From Draconibacterium orientale (GTDB taxonomy: Bacteria > Bacteroidota > Bacteroidia > Bacteroidales > JAIFNL01), in assembly GCA_022729915.1 (NCBI GenBank), contig DZBP01000010.1, forward strand, positions 1-39,958: a stretch of DNA of 39,958 nucleotides. Direction: 5' to 3'. This document shows positions 24,167 to 33,464 of the stretch, in pieces; position 1 is the stretch's first letter, and the number at the start of each line of letters is the position of its first letter. The notes below the pieces were generated by a model. That model made no database searches. It had not been told where the DNA came from and saw only the letters and a program-made list of their open reading frames with translations. Made by a program: the position numbers and the translations under genes.

Positions 24167-26794
24167 ATGAAATTTAAGTATTTATTTATTACATTAATTA
24201 TTCTTTCTAATATTAATTTATTTTCACAAAACAAGTTACAAAATTTAGGAAGCTCTGTAAATTCTAAATTTAGCGAAACGCAGCCTATCATTTCGCCCGA
24301 TGGAACAGAGCTTTATTTTACTAGAAGTAAGAACAGTAGCCGCGACGACGAAGATAGAGATATTTATGTTTCAAAAATATCGAAAACAGGAATTGCTTCT
24401 GGTGCAAAATTGCTCAAAGGTGAATTGAATAATGATGGTTGGAATGCCGTTTGTGGTTTCACTGCCGATGGAAAAACAATGCTTTTAGCCGGAAAATATA
24501 TGCCCGACGGAACTCTCAAAGGTGGATTTTCTACTTCTATAAAAGACGAAAACGGAAATTGGCAAACGCCTGCTCCCATCGTAATGAAAGGTATGACAAT
24601 TGATTACGAAACTCAAACAGCTAGCATTAGTGCCGATGGTAGTGTGATTATTTTTGCTAGCAATATGCCTTTTGGAAAAGAATTTTACGGGCTTTTCGAT
24701 TTGTACATTAGTTTTAAGCAAGAAAATGGCGAGTGGTCTTATCCTAAAAATCTTGGAAAAGCTATAAATTCAACGGCTTACGAAACGGCACCGTTTTTGG
24801 CAGCCGACATGAAAACACTTTATTTTTCATCTGACGGACATACAACTTTGGGCGGAAACGATATTTTTGTTAGCCGAAGAATCGACTCAACATGGACAAA
24901 TTGGAGTTTGCCCGAAAATTTAGGTTCGATTGTAAATACCACTAATTGGGAATCGTATATTTCAGTAACTGCTTCGGGAAAATATGCTTATGTAGGTTCA
25001 ACTAATAAATCTTTAGGTAAAATGGATATTTTTAAAGTTGAGCTAAAGCCAGAGCAAAAACCTGTTGACGATGGTTTGCTTGCTTTTTATTATCAAGGAA
25101 TGATTAAACCTAAAACAAATCATGTAGTTGTAGTTGAAAAAATAGAAATAAAAGAAGTAAATATCAATTTAAATGATGAAAATATAGAAAAAAATGACAT
25201 TACCAAAATTGTAGAAAAAACGGACAAAGCTGAAATAACAGAAAAAGGAATTATTAACCAAGAGGTTGAAACTGTTGAAGCAAAAAAATATACAAGCAAC
25301 GTAATTCCGCTAAATTTAAAATCAACAGGAAAAGCTATAAAGCTCGAAAACTTGGGAACTTTAGTTAATACGGAACTTTCTGAGATGGCTCCTTTGATTT
25401 CTCCCGATGGAAAAACGCTGTACTTTTCGAGAAGTCTGGCTTCGGATTGGAAAAATTTGAACCGCAATATTTTTGTCGCAAATTTAGATGCCAGTGGAAA
25501 TTGGCAATCGGCGCAAAATGCCGGAAAAAGCTTGAATAACAATGGTTGGAACATTGTTTGTGGCATAACTCCTGATGGAAATATGGTACTTCTTACCGGA
25601 AAATATAAGTCGGACGGCACTTTGGGTGGTGGATTTTCAAAAGCGTATTTGACCAAATATGGCTGGAGCCATCCACGTCCGTTAGAAATTGAAAAGTTTC
25701 CAGAACAAGAAGATACTCAATCAGGTACATTAAGTCCAGATGGAAAGGTAATTATTTTTTCGAGTTATTTTAACATTGATGGCGAGTTTTACGGAACGAT
25801 GGATTTGTACATTACTTTTGAAAAGTCTGATGGTACGTGGACTGTTCCTCAAAACATGGGACCCGATATAAACTCGACACAATATGAAACGTCTCCTTTT
25901 TTAGCAGCAGATGGCAAAACCTTATATTTTTCTACCAATGGACATGGCGGGTACGGAAGCCAAGACATTTACGTAACCAAGCGCTTAGATGAAACTTGGA
26001 AAAACTGGTCGAGACCCGAAAATATTGGAGAAGAAGTAAATACTGAAGATTGGGAATCGTATTTTACAGTTTCGGCAGCTGGTGATTTTGCCTATGTTGG
26101 CTCACGAAAAACAACTTTTGGCAAGATGGACATTTTCAAAATTGATTTGAGAAATACTGTAAAACCCGAACCTACTATCATTGTTTCGGGTGAAGTACTT
26201 TCGGCAGAAAATAACCAAGCCATTGCTGCTACAATTAAATACATGTCGCTGAATGACACCTCAATAAACGGAGCCGCCAAAACAAATCCACTTACCGGAA
26301 AATATCAAATAGCTCTTACCACCGGGCATATTTACGGTTTTTTTGCCGAAGCTGAAAATTATTATGGTAAGCATGAAAACATTGACCTCAAAAATCTGGA
26401 AATTTACGACGAAAAAAATGTTACACTTTTGCTAACTCCTTTTAAACAAGGGCAAGTAATGGAGTTGAACAATATTTTCTTTGATATAGGAAAAAGCGAA
26501 TTAAAGCCCGAATCGTTTCCAGAATTAGATAAATTAGCCAACATTTTACTTCAAGACCCATTGGTTGTTATTGAAGTGGGCGGGCATACAGAAATAGGGC
26601 ATTCGGACAAACAACTATCGCAAGACAGAGCCAATGCTGTAAAAAAATATCTTATTGAACATCACAAATTGAGTGAAAAGCGAATAAAAGCAGTAGGTTA
26701 TGCCGATACTCGTCCTAAAACTAGCTCTACAAATACTGACAAACGTGCTCAAAACAGAAGGGTTGAAGTAATTATTTACAAAAAGGACGAATAA
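24167..26794 (+). CDS. OmpA-family protein with two PD40 (WD40-like) propeller regions
   Basis: An 875-residue secreted protein (signal peptide near LSNINLFSQ). It holds two homologous PD40 regions, ~20-310 and ~385-680: KLQNLGSSVNSKFSE...ISPDGTELYF recurs as KLENLGTLVNTELSE...ISPDGKTLYF, and later KMDIFK recurs. A charged linker lies between them. Then come a carboxypeptidase-regulatory-like beta-sandwich (~685-755, VSGEVLSAENNQAI) and a C-terminal OmpA domain (FFDIGKSELKPES, GHTEIG, NRRVEVII). The OmpA domain should bind peptidoglycan, so the protein probably tethers an outer-membrane complex. It resembles PorE of type IX secretion in part, but lacks the TPR start, so PorE is not claimed. 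Confidence 0.88.
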   Translation: MKFKYLFITLIILSNINLFSQNKLQNLGSSVNSKFSETQPIISPDGTELYFTRSKNSSRDDEDRDIYVSKISKTGIASGAKLLKGELNNDGWNAVCGFTADGKTMLLAGKYMPDGTLKGGFSTSIKDENGNWQTPAPIVMKGMTIDYETQTASISADGSVIIFASNMPFGKEFYGLFDLYISFKQENGEWSYPKNLGKAINSTAYETAPFLAADMKTLYFSSDGHTTLGGNDIFVSRRIDSTWTNWSLPENLGSIVNTTNWESYISVTASGKYAYVGSTNKSLGKMDIFKVELKPEQKPVDDGLLAFYYQGMIKPKTNHVVVVEKIEIKEVNINLNDENIEKNDITKIVEKTDKAEITEKGIINQEVETVEAKKYTSNVIPLNLKSTGKAIKLENLGTLVNTELSEMAPLISPDGKTLYFSRSLASDWKNLNRNIFVANLDASGNWQSAQNAGKSLNNNGWNIVCGITPDGNMVLLTGKYKSDGTLGGGFSKAYLTKYGWSHPRPLEIEKFPEQEDTQSGTLSPDGKVIIFSSYFNIDGEFYGTMDLYITFEKSDGTWTVPQNMGPDINSTQYETSPFLAADGKTLYFSTNGHGGYGSQDIYVTKRLDETWKNWSRPENIGEEVNTEDWESYFTVSAAGDFAYVGSRKTTFGKMDIFKIDLRNTVKPEPTIIVSGEVLSAENNQAIAATIKYMSLNDTSINGAAKTNPLTGKYQIALTTGHIYGFFAEAENYYGKHENIDLKNLEIYDEKNVTLLLTPFKQGQVMELNNIFFDIGKSELKPESFPELDKLANILLQDPLVVIEVGGHTEIGHSDKQLSQDRANAVKKYLIEHHKLSEKRIKAVGYADTRPKTSSTNTDKRAQNRRVEVIIYKKDE

Positions 26795-26798
26795 AGAA

Positions 26799-27422
26799 TT
26801 ATTCCAATTCGCCAAGTCCTTCGCGCAAAATATTTATTTCACCTTCCGAACAATCAACAATGGTAGAAGGAATATTTCCACCATAACCACCGTCAATTAC
26901 GCAATCGACAATGTTTTTATATTTTTCGTAAATTAATTCAGGGTCGGTTGCATATTCTACCATCTCATCTTCGTCGTAAATAGACGACGAAAGAATGGGA
27001 TTACCCAAAGCATTTACTATTTCGCGCACAATTTTGTTGTTTGGAATGCGAATTCCGACTGTTTTTTTCTTACTTTTAAAAAGTTTTGGCACTTTTTTGC
27101 TGGCATTTAGTACAAAAGTAAAAGGTCCTGGCAAATTTTTGCGCATAACTTTAAATACATCATTATCAACCTGAACTGCATAATCAGACAAATGACTCAA
27201 ATCGTAGCAAATGAATGAAAAATTTGTTTTTTCCAAATTCACTCCTTTTAGTTGAGCTACCTTTTCAACCGCTTTCGGGTTGTTTATGTCGCAACCCATA
27301 CCATAAACCGTATCGGTCGGATAAATAATAATGCCACCTGAACGCAAAATATCAGCCACTTGATTAACTGTTTTTTCGTTCGGATTTTCTTCATAAAGTT
27401 TTAAAAATAAAGCATTTGCCAT
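26799..27422 (-). CDS. YciO/YrdC/Sua5-type threonylcarbamoyl-AMP synthase-like protein
   Basis: A 207-residue single-domain protein. GGIIIYPTDTVYGMGCDI is the Sua5/YrdC nucleotide-binding signature, followed by LPGPFTFVLNASKKVP, TVGIRIPN and PILSSSI. The family makes threonylcarbamoyl-AMP for tRNA t6A; the YciO branch, to which the length and KGVNLEKTNFSFICYDLSHLS fit better, has a less certain role. Its stop is only 4 bases from the convergent stop of the OmpA gene, with no terminator between. A 105-bp dispersed repeat lies just upstream. Confidence 0.9.
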   Translation of the reverse strand: MANALFLKLYEENPNEKTVNQVADILRSGGIIIYPTDTVYGMGCDINNPKAVEKVAQLKGVNLEKTNFSFICYDLSHLSDYAVQVDNDVFKVMRKNLPGPFTFVLNASKKVPKLFKSKKKTVGIRIPNNKIVREIVNALGNPILSSSIYDEDEMVEYATDPELIYEKYKNIVDCVIDGGYGGNIPSTIVDCSEGEINILREGLGELE

Positions 27423-27445
27423 TTTAAGTCCTCCATTTTGTCATT

Positions 27446-27550
27446 TTTAAGCATCAGTGCTTTTTTTATTGGAGCAAATCTTTTTGTAATCAAATAAATT
27501 TTAAGCACTTGGTAAAACGAAATATACAATTTATTTTGTCTTAGTACTTA
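27446..27550 (+). repeat. Dispersed ~105-bp intergenic repeat, copy 2
   Basis: It shares the blocks TTTAAGCATCAGTGCT, TTTTTGTAATCAAATAA, TTTAAGCACTTGGTAAAACG and the end TTAGTACTTA with the other copies. It fills most of the gap between the M16 peptidase stop (27583) and the YciO-like start (27422). Confidence 0.85.
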
Positions 27551-27582
27551 CATATTTTTTTAACAAAAAAAATTTGCGCTAG

Positions 27583-30453
27583 TTAGATTTCTTCAGTTCT
27601 TTTAATTTTATATAAACTATTTTTATTTATTTTGTGAAATTTTCCAAATTTTTTGAGAATTTTCACATCAAAATGCTTTGGATTTCCAACTAAAGCAATT
27701 GTAATTGGTTTAGTTTTGATGTTTTTCTCATAAAAATTGTAAATCTCATCAAAAGTAATATTTTTGTATTGTTCTAAAAGTGCTTTTGCAGGGTCTTCTT
27801 TGTAACCTTTAAATTCCAAAATATCAATAGTTTGGGCTAGTTCTCTAAAATGTACCGAATTTGTTACCGAAGAATTAATAAGATAAGATTTTATCATATC
27901 CATTTTTTCGGGTTCTTTGGGCATATTTTTAATCAAATCGAGATAAACTTCTATTGCTTGAATCGTTTTTTCGCCTTGAGTTTCTATCGAACCTAAAAAT
28001 TTCACTCTCTCATCGGGGCGCAAAGGCACGGAAAGAGCTCCATCAACGGAATAAGCAAGAGAGCGTTTTTCGCGTATTTCTTGCATTAGCAAACCACTAA
28101 AACCTCCATCAAAATATCGATTGAACGTATGTATTACAGCTATTTCGTCCAAATTTCGCTGGTTAATGTCCATAAAAAACAAAATTCGAGATTGATTTGT
28201 TTTTCCGAATTCAGTAAAAAAAACAGTGTCTTCACTATAATTTACATAATCATTTTTTACTGGCGATTCTGACGGTTTTTGATTCTTTTTGGGTGAAAAT
28301 AAATCGGTAATCAATCGCTGTACTTCTGTTTTAGAAGTTTCGCCTACAAAATAGTATTCTTGCTTATATTTTATGGCTTCTTTAAAAATTTCAATAAATT
28401 GTTCGCTCGAAATGGCTTTTATTTCTTTGTCTTTGTATCGATTGATGTAGGGCGATTTTTCGCCATTTAACACAAAGCTATTCAATGCGTTGAAAACATC
28501 TTCTGGCTTCTTGCCTTTTACTTTGTTCTCAGCTTTCAAATCTTCGTACAAAATATCGAGCTGGTCGTCGTCGAGAACAGGATTTTTGAGCAAATGTGCC
28601 AATAATTTCAATGCTTTTTTCAAGTTTTTTTCAATTCCTTCGAGGTAAACAGTCAAATAACTGTTGCTAGTACTAAAATTGTAAGTACAGCCAATTTTAT
28701 CGAATTCTTCTTTCAACTCATCGAGGCTTAACTCCTCTGTACCAGCATAGTTCATCAATGTACCAGTATATTCGAGCAATGGCATTTTTTTAGTGCCTAT
28801 GCCAAAATAAATGGTAAGCTCAAAAATATCGTTTATCGGATTATTAGTATAAAAAAAGGTAGATTCGCCTATTTTCGTTCGTTGTATATCATTCTGAAAA
28901 TCAATAAATTTTGGATTTAATTCCTCAACTTTAATTTCCTCAATAGCTTTTGCAAATTCAGATATTTCGTTTGAATTTGAATTGATTGCATTCATTTTTT
29001 TAGAAGATTTTTTTTTCTTGGCAGGAAAACCTACACGCGAATAAAAAGCCAGATAATTTTTTCCGAAATAAGCATTCGCTACCCGCACAATCTCTTTTTT
29101 AGTAATTGCCATTATTTCTGAAGGTAACTTGCTGATTTGCTGAATATTTCTATTTTCAACAAAAGCCTCGGCAAGCATTAAACCTTTGTTGCTAACATGC
29201 TCTAGCGTAGTTAGATAATTTCGATAAACTTCGTATTTTACAGCATTGAGCAACCAATCTGGAAAATCGCCTTTTTTGAGTTTCTCTATTTCGGCAAGTA
29301 CTAAATTCTCTGCACTTCTTAGAGTTTGTCTCAAAATTTTTGGCATTGCATAAATCGTGGCTTGCCCATAATCTTGGTAATTGTACAACGAAATATCCGC
29401 ATTAAGTATCTTATTATCAATTCGTAACTTATCAAACAAACCGGTTTCGTTTTCGTTGGTCAAAATCCCTGTAAGTACCTCAAAAACAGTTTCGTCAGGG
29501 TGTCCACATTTAGGTGCTCTAAATCCGAGCATTGCATATCTGATTGGACTCATGCGCACCGAAGCAAATTCTCTTCCTTTAAAATCTTTTTCGATATATT
29601 GTTTACTTTCAGGTATTTGAGCTGATTTTAATTTCCCGAAAGTATTTTGAATCATTTCCAACGCTTTTTGAGTGTCAAAGCCACCTGAAAGGCTCAAAAC
29701 CATATTATTAGCTACATAATAGGTATTGAAAAACTCATACATTTTCTTAAGTGAGGGTTTCTGCAAATGCTGCGTGCTACCTAAAATGGACGCTTGCCCA
29801 TAAGGGTGAACCTTGAAAAAACGCTTGTCGTATTCTTGCATAATGCGTTCATTTTCAGAATCTGCCGCCATGCTTTTTTCTTCCAAAACCACTTCCATTT
29901 CGGCTTGAAATGACCGAAAAACGGGTTCGGTGAATCGATGTGCATTTACTTCCAACCATTTAAATAACTGATTAGAAGGTAGTGAGCTGTAATAAATTGT
30001 ACTTTCAAAACTAGTGTAAGCATTGATATTGAAAGCACCCATTTTGCGCAAAACGGTATTAAACTCATTGCTTATTTCGTATTTTGAGGCATTAACAGAA
30101 ATATTGTTGATGGATTCAACAATGAGTTCTTGTTCTTTTTTTGTTTTTGCGGTTTGTAGTTTTTCAAAATTTTCGACTATTGAATTGATAAAAGGCTTCT
30201 CTTCTAGCCAATTGGTTGTGCCCAATTGAGTAGTTCCTTTGAACAACATATGTTCTTGGTAATGAGCCATTCCGGTAGCTGATTCGGGGTCATTTTTTGC
30301 ACCCACTTTAATACCAATAGCTCCAAAAATTTCCGAAGTATTGTGGTCTTCGTTCAAATAAACGGTAAGTCCGTTTTCTAAAACCACTTCGGTAACTTCT
30401 ACTCCTGATTTGATTGATTTTCCTGAAAATAAACTAAATTTATTTTGCTTCAT
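27583..30453 (-). CDS. M16 family zinc metallopeptidase (two-domain, pitrilysin-like)
   Basis: A 956-residue protein. HYQEH (64-68) is the inverted zinc motif HxxEH, and EVVLEEKS (~187-194) supplies the probable third zinc ligand. Between them is ~120 residues rather than the usual ~75, because of a charged insertion (~85-130). The second half repeats the M16 fold without the zinc motif (INQRNLDEIAVIHTFNRYF, GGFSGLLMQEIREKRSLAYSV), as in single-chain enzymes. No signal peptide is visible, which is unusual for a Bacteroidota M16 protein; it may be cytoplasmic. It degrades peptides; the substrate is unknown. It stands alone on the minus strand. Confidence 0.92.
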   Translation of the reverse strand: MKQNKFSLFSGKSIKSGVEVTEVVLENGLTVYLNEDHNTSEIFGAIGIKVGAKNDPESATGMAHYQEHMLFKGTTQLGTTNWLEEKPFINSIVENFEKLQTAKTKKEQELIVESINNISVNASKYEISNEFNTVLRKMGAFNINAYTSFESTIYYSSLPSNQLFKWLEVNAHRFTEPVFRSFQAEMEVVLEEKSMAADSENERIMQEYDKRFFKVHPYGQASILGSTQHLQKPSLKKMYEFFNTYYVANNMVLSLSGGFDTQKALEMIQNTFGKLKSAQIPESKQYIEKDFKGREFASVRMSPIRYAMLGFRAPKCGHPDETVFEVLTGILTNENETGLFDKLRIDNKILNADISLYNYQDYGQATIYAMPKILRQTLRSAENLVLAEIEKLKKGDFPDWLLNAVKYEVYRNYLTTLEHVSNKGLMLAEAFVENRNIQQISKLPSEIMAITKKEIVRVANAYFGKNYLAFYSRVGFPAKKKKSSKKMNAINSNSNEISEFAKAIEEIKVEELNPKFIDFQNDIQRTKIGESTFFYTNNPINDIFELTIYFGIGTKKMPLLEYTGTLMNYAGTEELSLDELKEEFDKIGCTYNFSTSNSYLTVYLEGIEKNLKKALKLLAHLLKNPVLDDDQLDILYEDLKAENKVKGKKPEDVFNALNSFVLNGEKSPYINRYKDKEIKAISSEQFIEIFKEAIKYKQEYYFVGETSKTEVQRLITDLFSPKKNQKPSESPVKNDYVNYSEDTVFFTEFGKTNQSRILFFMDINQRNLDEIAVIHTFNRYFDGGFSGLLMQEIREKRSLAYSVDGALSVPLRPDERVKFLGSIETQGEKTIQAIEVYLDLIKNMPKEPEKMDMIKSYLINSSVTNSVHFRELAQTIDILEFKGYKEDPAKALLEQYKNITFDEIYNFYEKNIKTKPITIALVGNPKHFDVKILKKFGKFHKINKNSLYKIKRTEEI

Positions 30454-30629
30454 GCCAATATAAAATTGCTTGTAAATACTACAAAATCAAAATGCTTTTA
30501 TAGAAAATGAATTTGCAAAAATAGTGTATTTAAAAACGCTATCAAAATATTGTTTTGATAAAATGGGTGCTACATTCTATTTTAAAGTTGACTAATACTT
30601 TTGATGTAAAATCAATTTCAATTACTTGC

Positions 30630-30733
30630 TAAGCACCAGTGCTATTTTAATTTGAGCAAACCTTTTTGTAATCGAATAGATTTTAAGCACTTGGCAAAAC
30701 GAACTATACAATTTAATTTGGTTCGTAGCTTAA
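30630..30733 (+). repeat. Dispersed ~105-bp intergenic repeat, copy 3
   Basis: Blocks TAAGCACCAGTGCTATTTTA, TTTTTGTAATCGAATA, TTTAAGCACTTGGCAAAACG and TTTGGTTCGTAGCTTAA match the other copies closely. It lies about 177 bases upstream of the M16 peptidase start. Confidence 0.85.
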
Positions 30734-31184
30734 AACTCATTATTCAAACAATTATAGTTCATTATATCAGCTAATTGGTTGCTTAAAAAAACTAAAATTG
30801 AACTAAATTAAAAGCAAAAAAAGTTTCAATTTTTCAAATAGAAGTGATAAATCAAAGAATGAACAGATTTATTAAGCATTTATAATAAGGTAGTTAGAAG
30901 TATATTTTACCAAATTTGAAATAAATTGATAATGTTGCAAAAATTTGGCAAAACCATGGAAAAGTATATTGGTATTTTATTTTATTTTTAAAGTTTTTTT
31001 TTATGTAAAAAATAAATATCTTTAGCTAAAAATAATATCTACATATAAATACCGAGCGATTTCTAACACAATTTGCATTAAAAAAATATATATCTAACTG
31101 ATTTCAGGTAATTTAATTTTGAAAAAATAAAAAACAAAAAAACTTAAATTTAGCATTTTTTAGTACAATTTTATCGAAAAAAAA

Positions 31185-31215
31185 TTGTTTTATTTGTATT
31201 AAAGTTTTAACTTTG
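31185..31215 (+). promoter_or_regulatory. Putative Bacteroidota promoter for the propeller-caspase gene
   Basis: TTG at 31185-31187 is separated by 20 bases from TAACTTTG at 31208-31215, an exact match to TAnnTTTG. It predicts a leader of about 160 bases before the ATG at 31385. Confidence 0.5.
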
Positions 31216-31384
31216 TAGTCAATCAATCAATGTTCTATAAGTTTTTTTTTACCAAACTACTTTTTTAAAATAATGCCAAAGTATTAAAAAAAGCTTTGTC
31301 ATATTTTATATTTAGAACACGCTCTATATGAATATATTTTGTATATTTTGTTATTAAAGTATTATGGTATAAATAATTTAATCT

Positions 31385-33385
31385 ATGTCGAAGAAAACCA
31401 TACTTAGCGTTGTCATTAGTTTACTTGCAATTAATATGCTTGCACAGTATTCGCCAAAATGGCACAAAACAATTGGTACTCAAGGTAACCAAATAGCTGA
31501 ATCTATACTGCAGATTAGCGATGGAAATTATTTGCTTGTTGGAAATTCAAGTACTCAAAGCAACAGTAATTCAGATACTTACAGCCCATACAATTCTAAA
31601 CTAATGCTAGTGAAGCTAGACGAAAAAGGTAATAAAGTATGGGAAACACTCATCGGGTTAGGAAAAAATAATTTCGGAAACTCTGCCGCCGAAACTCACA
31701 ACGGCGATTTTATAGTAGTGGGTGCAAGTAACGATAAAAATGGCGGAATGCACGATTTATGGGTAGTGCGTGCAAACACTAACGGTGAATTTTTGTGGGA
31801 ACAAAAATTTGGAGGTGCTGGTTTAGACGAAGCTTACTGCATAAAAAAGACAAGTGATAGTGGGTTCATTGTTTCTGGTTTAACCGAATCGAAAGGAAAC
31901 GGTGATGCCGATATGTGGGTTTTACGTTTCGATAGATGGGGCAAGCTACTTTGGGACAAAACCTATGGTGGCGCTGGATACGAAGAAGCCCGCTCAATTA
32001 TTGAAACTGCTAATGGCGATTTTATTGTTGCTGGCTGCACAACTTCTGGTGGTGAAGGCAAAAAAGATATTAATTTAATTCGGGTAAATGCTTCTGGCAA
32101 AGAAATTTGGAATAAAAAATACGGTTACGAATACAATGACCTTGCACGAGAGGTAATAGAAACAAGCAATGGCGACATTCTACTGGTTGGTACTTCTGCA
32201 AGCAACGGAGGCCAAAAAACAAATTCAATAGCAATAAGAACCGACTCGAAAGGAGAAGTAATTTGGGAAAAACAATTTGGCAAAACTAACAGAAACATGG
32301 CTTACTCAGTTGTTGAATTGCGCAACAATGAGCTTGTTATAGCAGGTTCTACCTCATCAATCGAAACAGGTTATGACGTTCAATTGATGGTTTTAGATCA
32401 ATTTGGCGACGAAGTTTGGCAACAAGTTTACGGTGGCATTCGATGGGATGAGGCTTTCAGTATCATACAATCTGATGAAAATGTGCTATTTACAGGTTAC
32501 ACAAAGTCTTATCTTGCCAACCAAAGCGATATTTGGACATTTATGCTTGAGCCCGACATTACTCCTCAACAAATTGAAAGTCCGGAGATAATTCCTGCCG
32601 AACAAATTTTTGCCGATGTAGATGATAATATTCCTCAAAGTATTATGAACGGACGCAATACAGTAGCAGTTATTATAGGTATTGAAGATTATAAATATAC
32701 TACAAAAGCTAAATTTGCTGCTCACGATGCTACTATTTTTTACAAATATGCAAAATCTGTTTTTGGCATAGCTGATGAAAATATTCTACTTCTGACGAAT
32801 GAAGAAGCCACAAGCGCTGAATTCAATAAAGCTTTTTTGGAAGGCGGGTGGTTAGAAAGCAAAGTGGATTCAGCCACTGAAATTATTATTTATTATGCTG
32901 GACATGCCGTAACGGACAATAACCCAAGCATTAAAGAGGCTTACCTTGTTCCTTCAGATGTAGATCCAAACTATGCCGATGTGTCGGGTTTTGGAATTAA
33001 TGAGTTGGTAAATTCTTTAGGTAAATTAGGCGCAGTTTCAAGCACCTTGTTTTTTGATGCTTGCTACACCACTATTGCAGGAGAGCTTGCTTACAGAAAT
33101 GTAATAAACCCCAAAACACTGTACAAAGCAAATACCAGTATTCTTTTTGCTACCGATAAAGACGAACCTGCTATTCCTTTTACAAATCAAAACCATGGTT
33201 TGTTTACTTATTACTTGCTCAAAGGTTTATCGGGCGAAGCCAATGGAAGCGATAATAAAATAACTATTGGTGAGTTGCATCAATATGTGAGAGCAAATGT
33301 GAGCTATCAATCGAAAATTTTAAAATCAGAACAAACTCCTCAAATTTACTCTGACCAAAAAGGTAAAGTTTTGGTTGAATTCTAA
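31385..33385 (+). CDS. Secreted beta-propeller protein with C-terminal caspase (peptidase C14) domain
   Basis: A 666-residue protein with a signal peptide (LLAINMLAQ, cleavage ~20). Residues ~25-390 are about seven propeller-like repeats with the pattern W.K.YGG...D.A..I..T.NGD..V.G (for example WDKTYGGAGYEEARSI). Residues ~420-666 form a caspase-like domain with VAVIIGIEDYKY, catalytic His507 in YYAGHA, and catalytic Cys560 in FFDACYT. Both catalytic residues are present, so activity is plausible, probably cleaving after basic or acidic residues as in bacterial orthocaspases. Export to the periplasm or surface means it is not an ordinary cytoplasmic death effector. It has its own promoter and a terminator. 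Confidence 0.9.
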   Translation: MSKKTILSVVISLLAINMLAQYSPKWHKTIGTQGNQIAESILQISDGNYLLVGNSSTQSNSNSDTYSPYNSKLMLVKLDEKGNKVWETLIGLGKNNFGNSAAETHNGDFIVVGASNDKNGGMHDLWVVRANTNGEFLWEQKFGGAGLDEAYCIKKTSDSGFIVSGLTESKGNGDADMWVLRFDRWGKLLWDKTYGGAGYEEARSIIETANGDFIVAGCTTSGGEGKKDINLIRVNASGKEIWNKKYGYEYNDLAREVIETSNGDILLVGTSASNGGQKTNSIAIRTDSKGEVIWEKQFGKTNRNMAYSVVELRNNELVIAGSTSSIETGYDVQLMVLDQFGDEVWQQVYGGIRWDEAFSIIQSDENVLFTGYTKSYLANQSDIWTFMLEPDITPQQIESPEIIPAEQIFADVDDNIPQSIMNGRNTVAVIIGIEDYKYTTKAKFAAHDATIFYKYAKSVFGIADENILLLTNEEATSAEFNKAFLEGGWLESKVDSATEIIIYYAGHAVTDNNPSIKEAYLVPSDVDPNYADVSGFGINELVNSLGKLGAVSSTLFFDACYTTIAGELAYRNVINPKTLYKANTSILFATDKDEPAIPFTNQNHGLFTYYLLKGLSGEANGSDNKITIGELHQYVRANVSYQSKILKSEQTPQIYSDQKGKVLVEF

Positions 33386-33426
33386 CATCTAGGCTTAAAA
33401 AAAGTATTGTCCATTTTCTAAATATA

Positions 33427-33460
33427 AAAATTGCCAAAGTAAAAATACTTTGGCAATTTT
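33427..33460. terminator. Bidirectional intrinsic terminator
   Basis: AAAATTGCCAAAGTA (33427-33441) and TACTTTGGCAATTTT (33446-33460) form a perfect 15-bp stem with a 4-base loop, with A and T runs on each side. It sits between the convergent stops at 33385 and 33465. Confidence 0.88.
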
Positions 33461-33464
33461 GTTT

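Larger units (their letters stand above)
30454..31384. other. 931-base AT-rich intergenic region
   Basis: The longest non-coding stretch, between divergent genes. It holds repeat copy 3 (30630-30733) and a promoter for the caspase gene (31185-31215). No ORF above the track threshold, tRNA or clear terminator is visible. The middle (30.8-31.1 kb) is low-complexity A/T sequence in which I see nothing. Confidence 0.6.

Noticed and set aside
25120-25656. 178-residue minus-strand ORF
   Set aside because: Antisense to the PD40-OmpA gene, and a similar shadow occurs at 24364-24579 because the propellers are duplicated.
24167-26794. PorE of the type IX secretion system
   Set aside because: PD40 and OmpA regions fit, but the N-terminal TPR is missing and the propeller is duplicated; no other T9SS gene is nearby.
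30800-31180. Small RNA or riboswitch in the long intergenic gap
   Set aside because: The sequence is low-complexity A/T with no stable stem or recognisable aptamer pattern.
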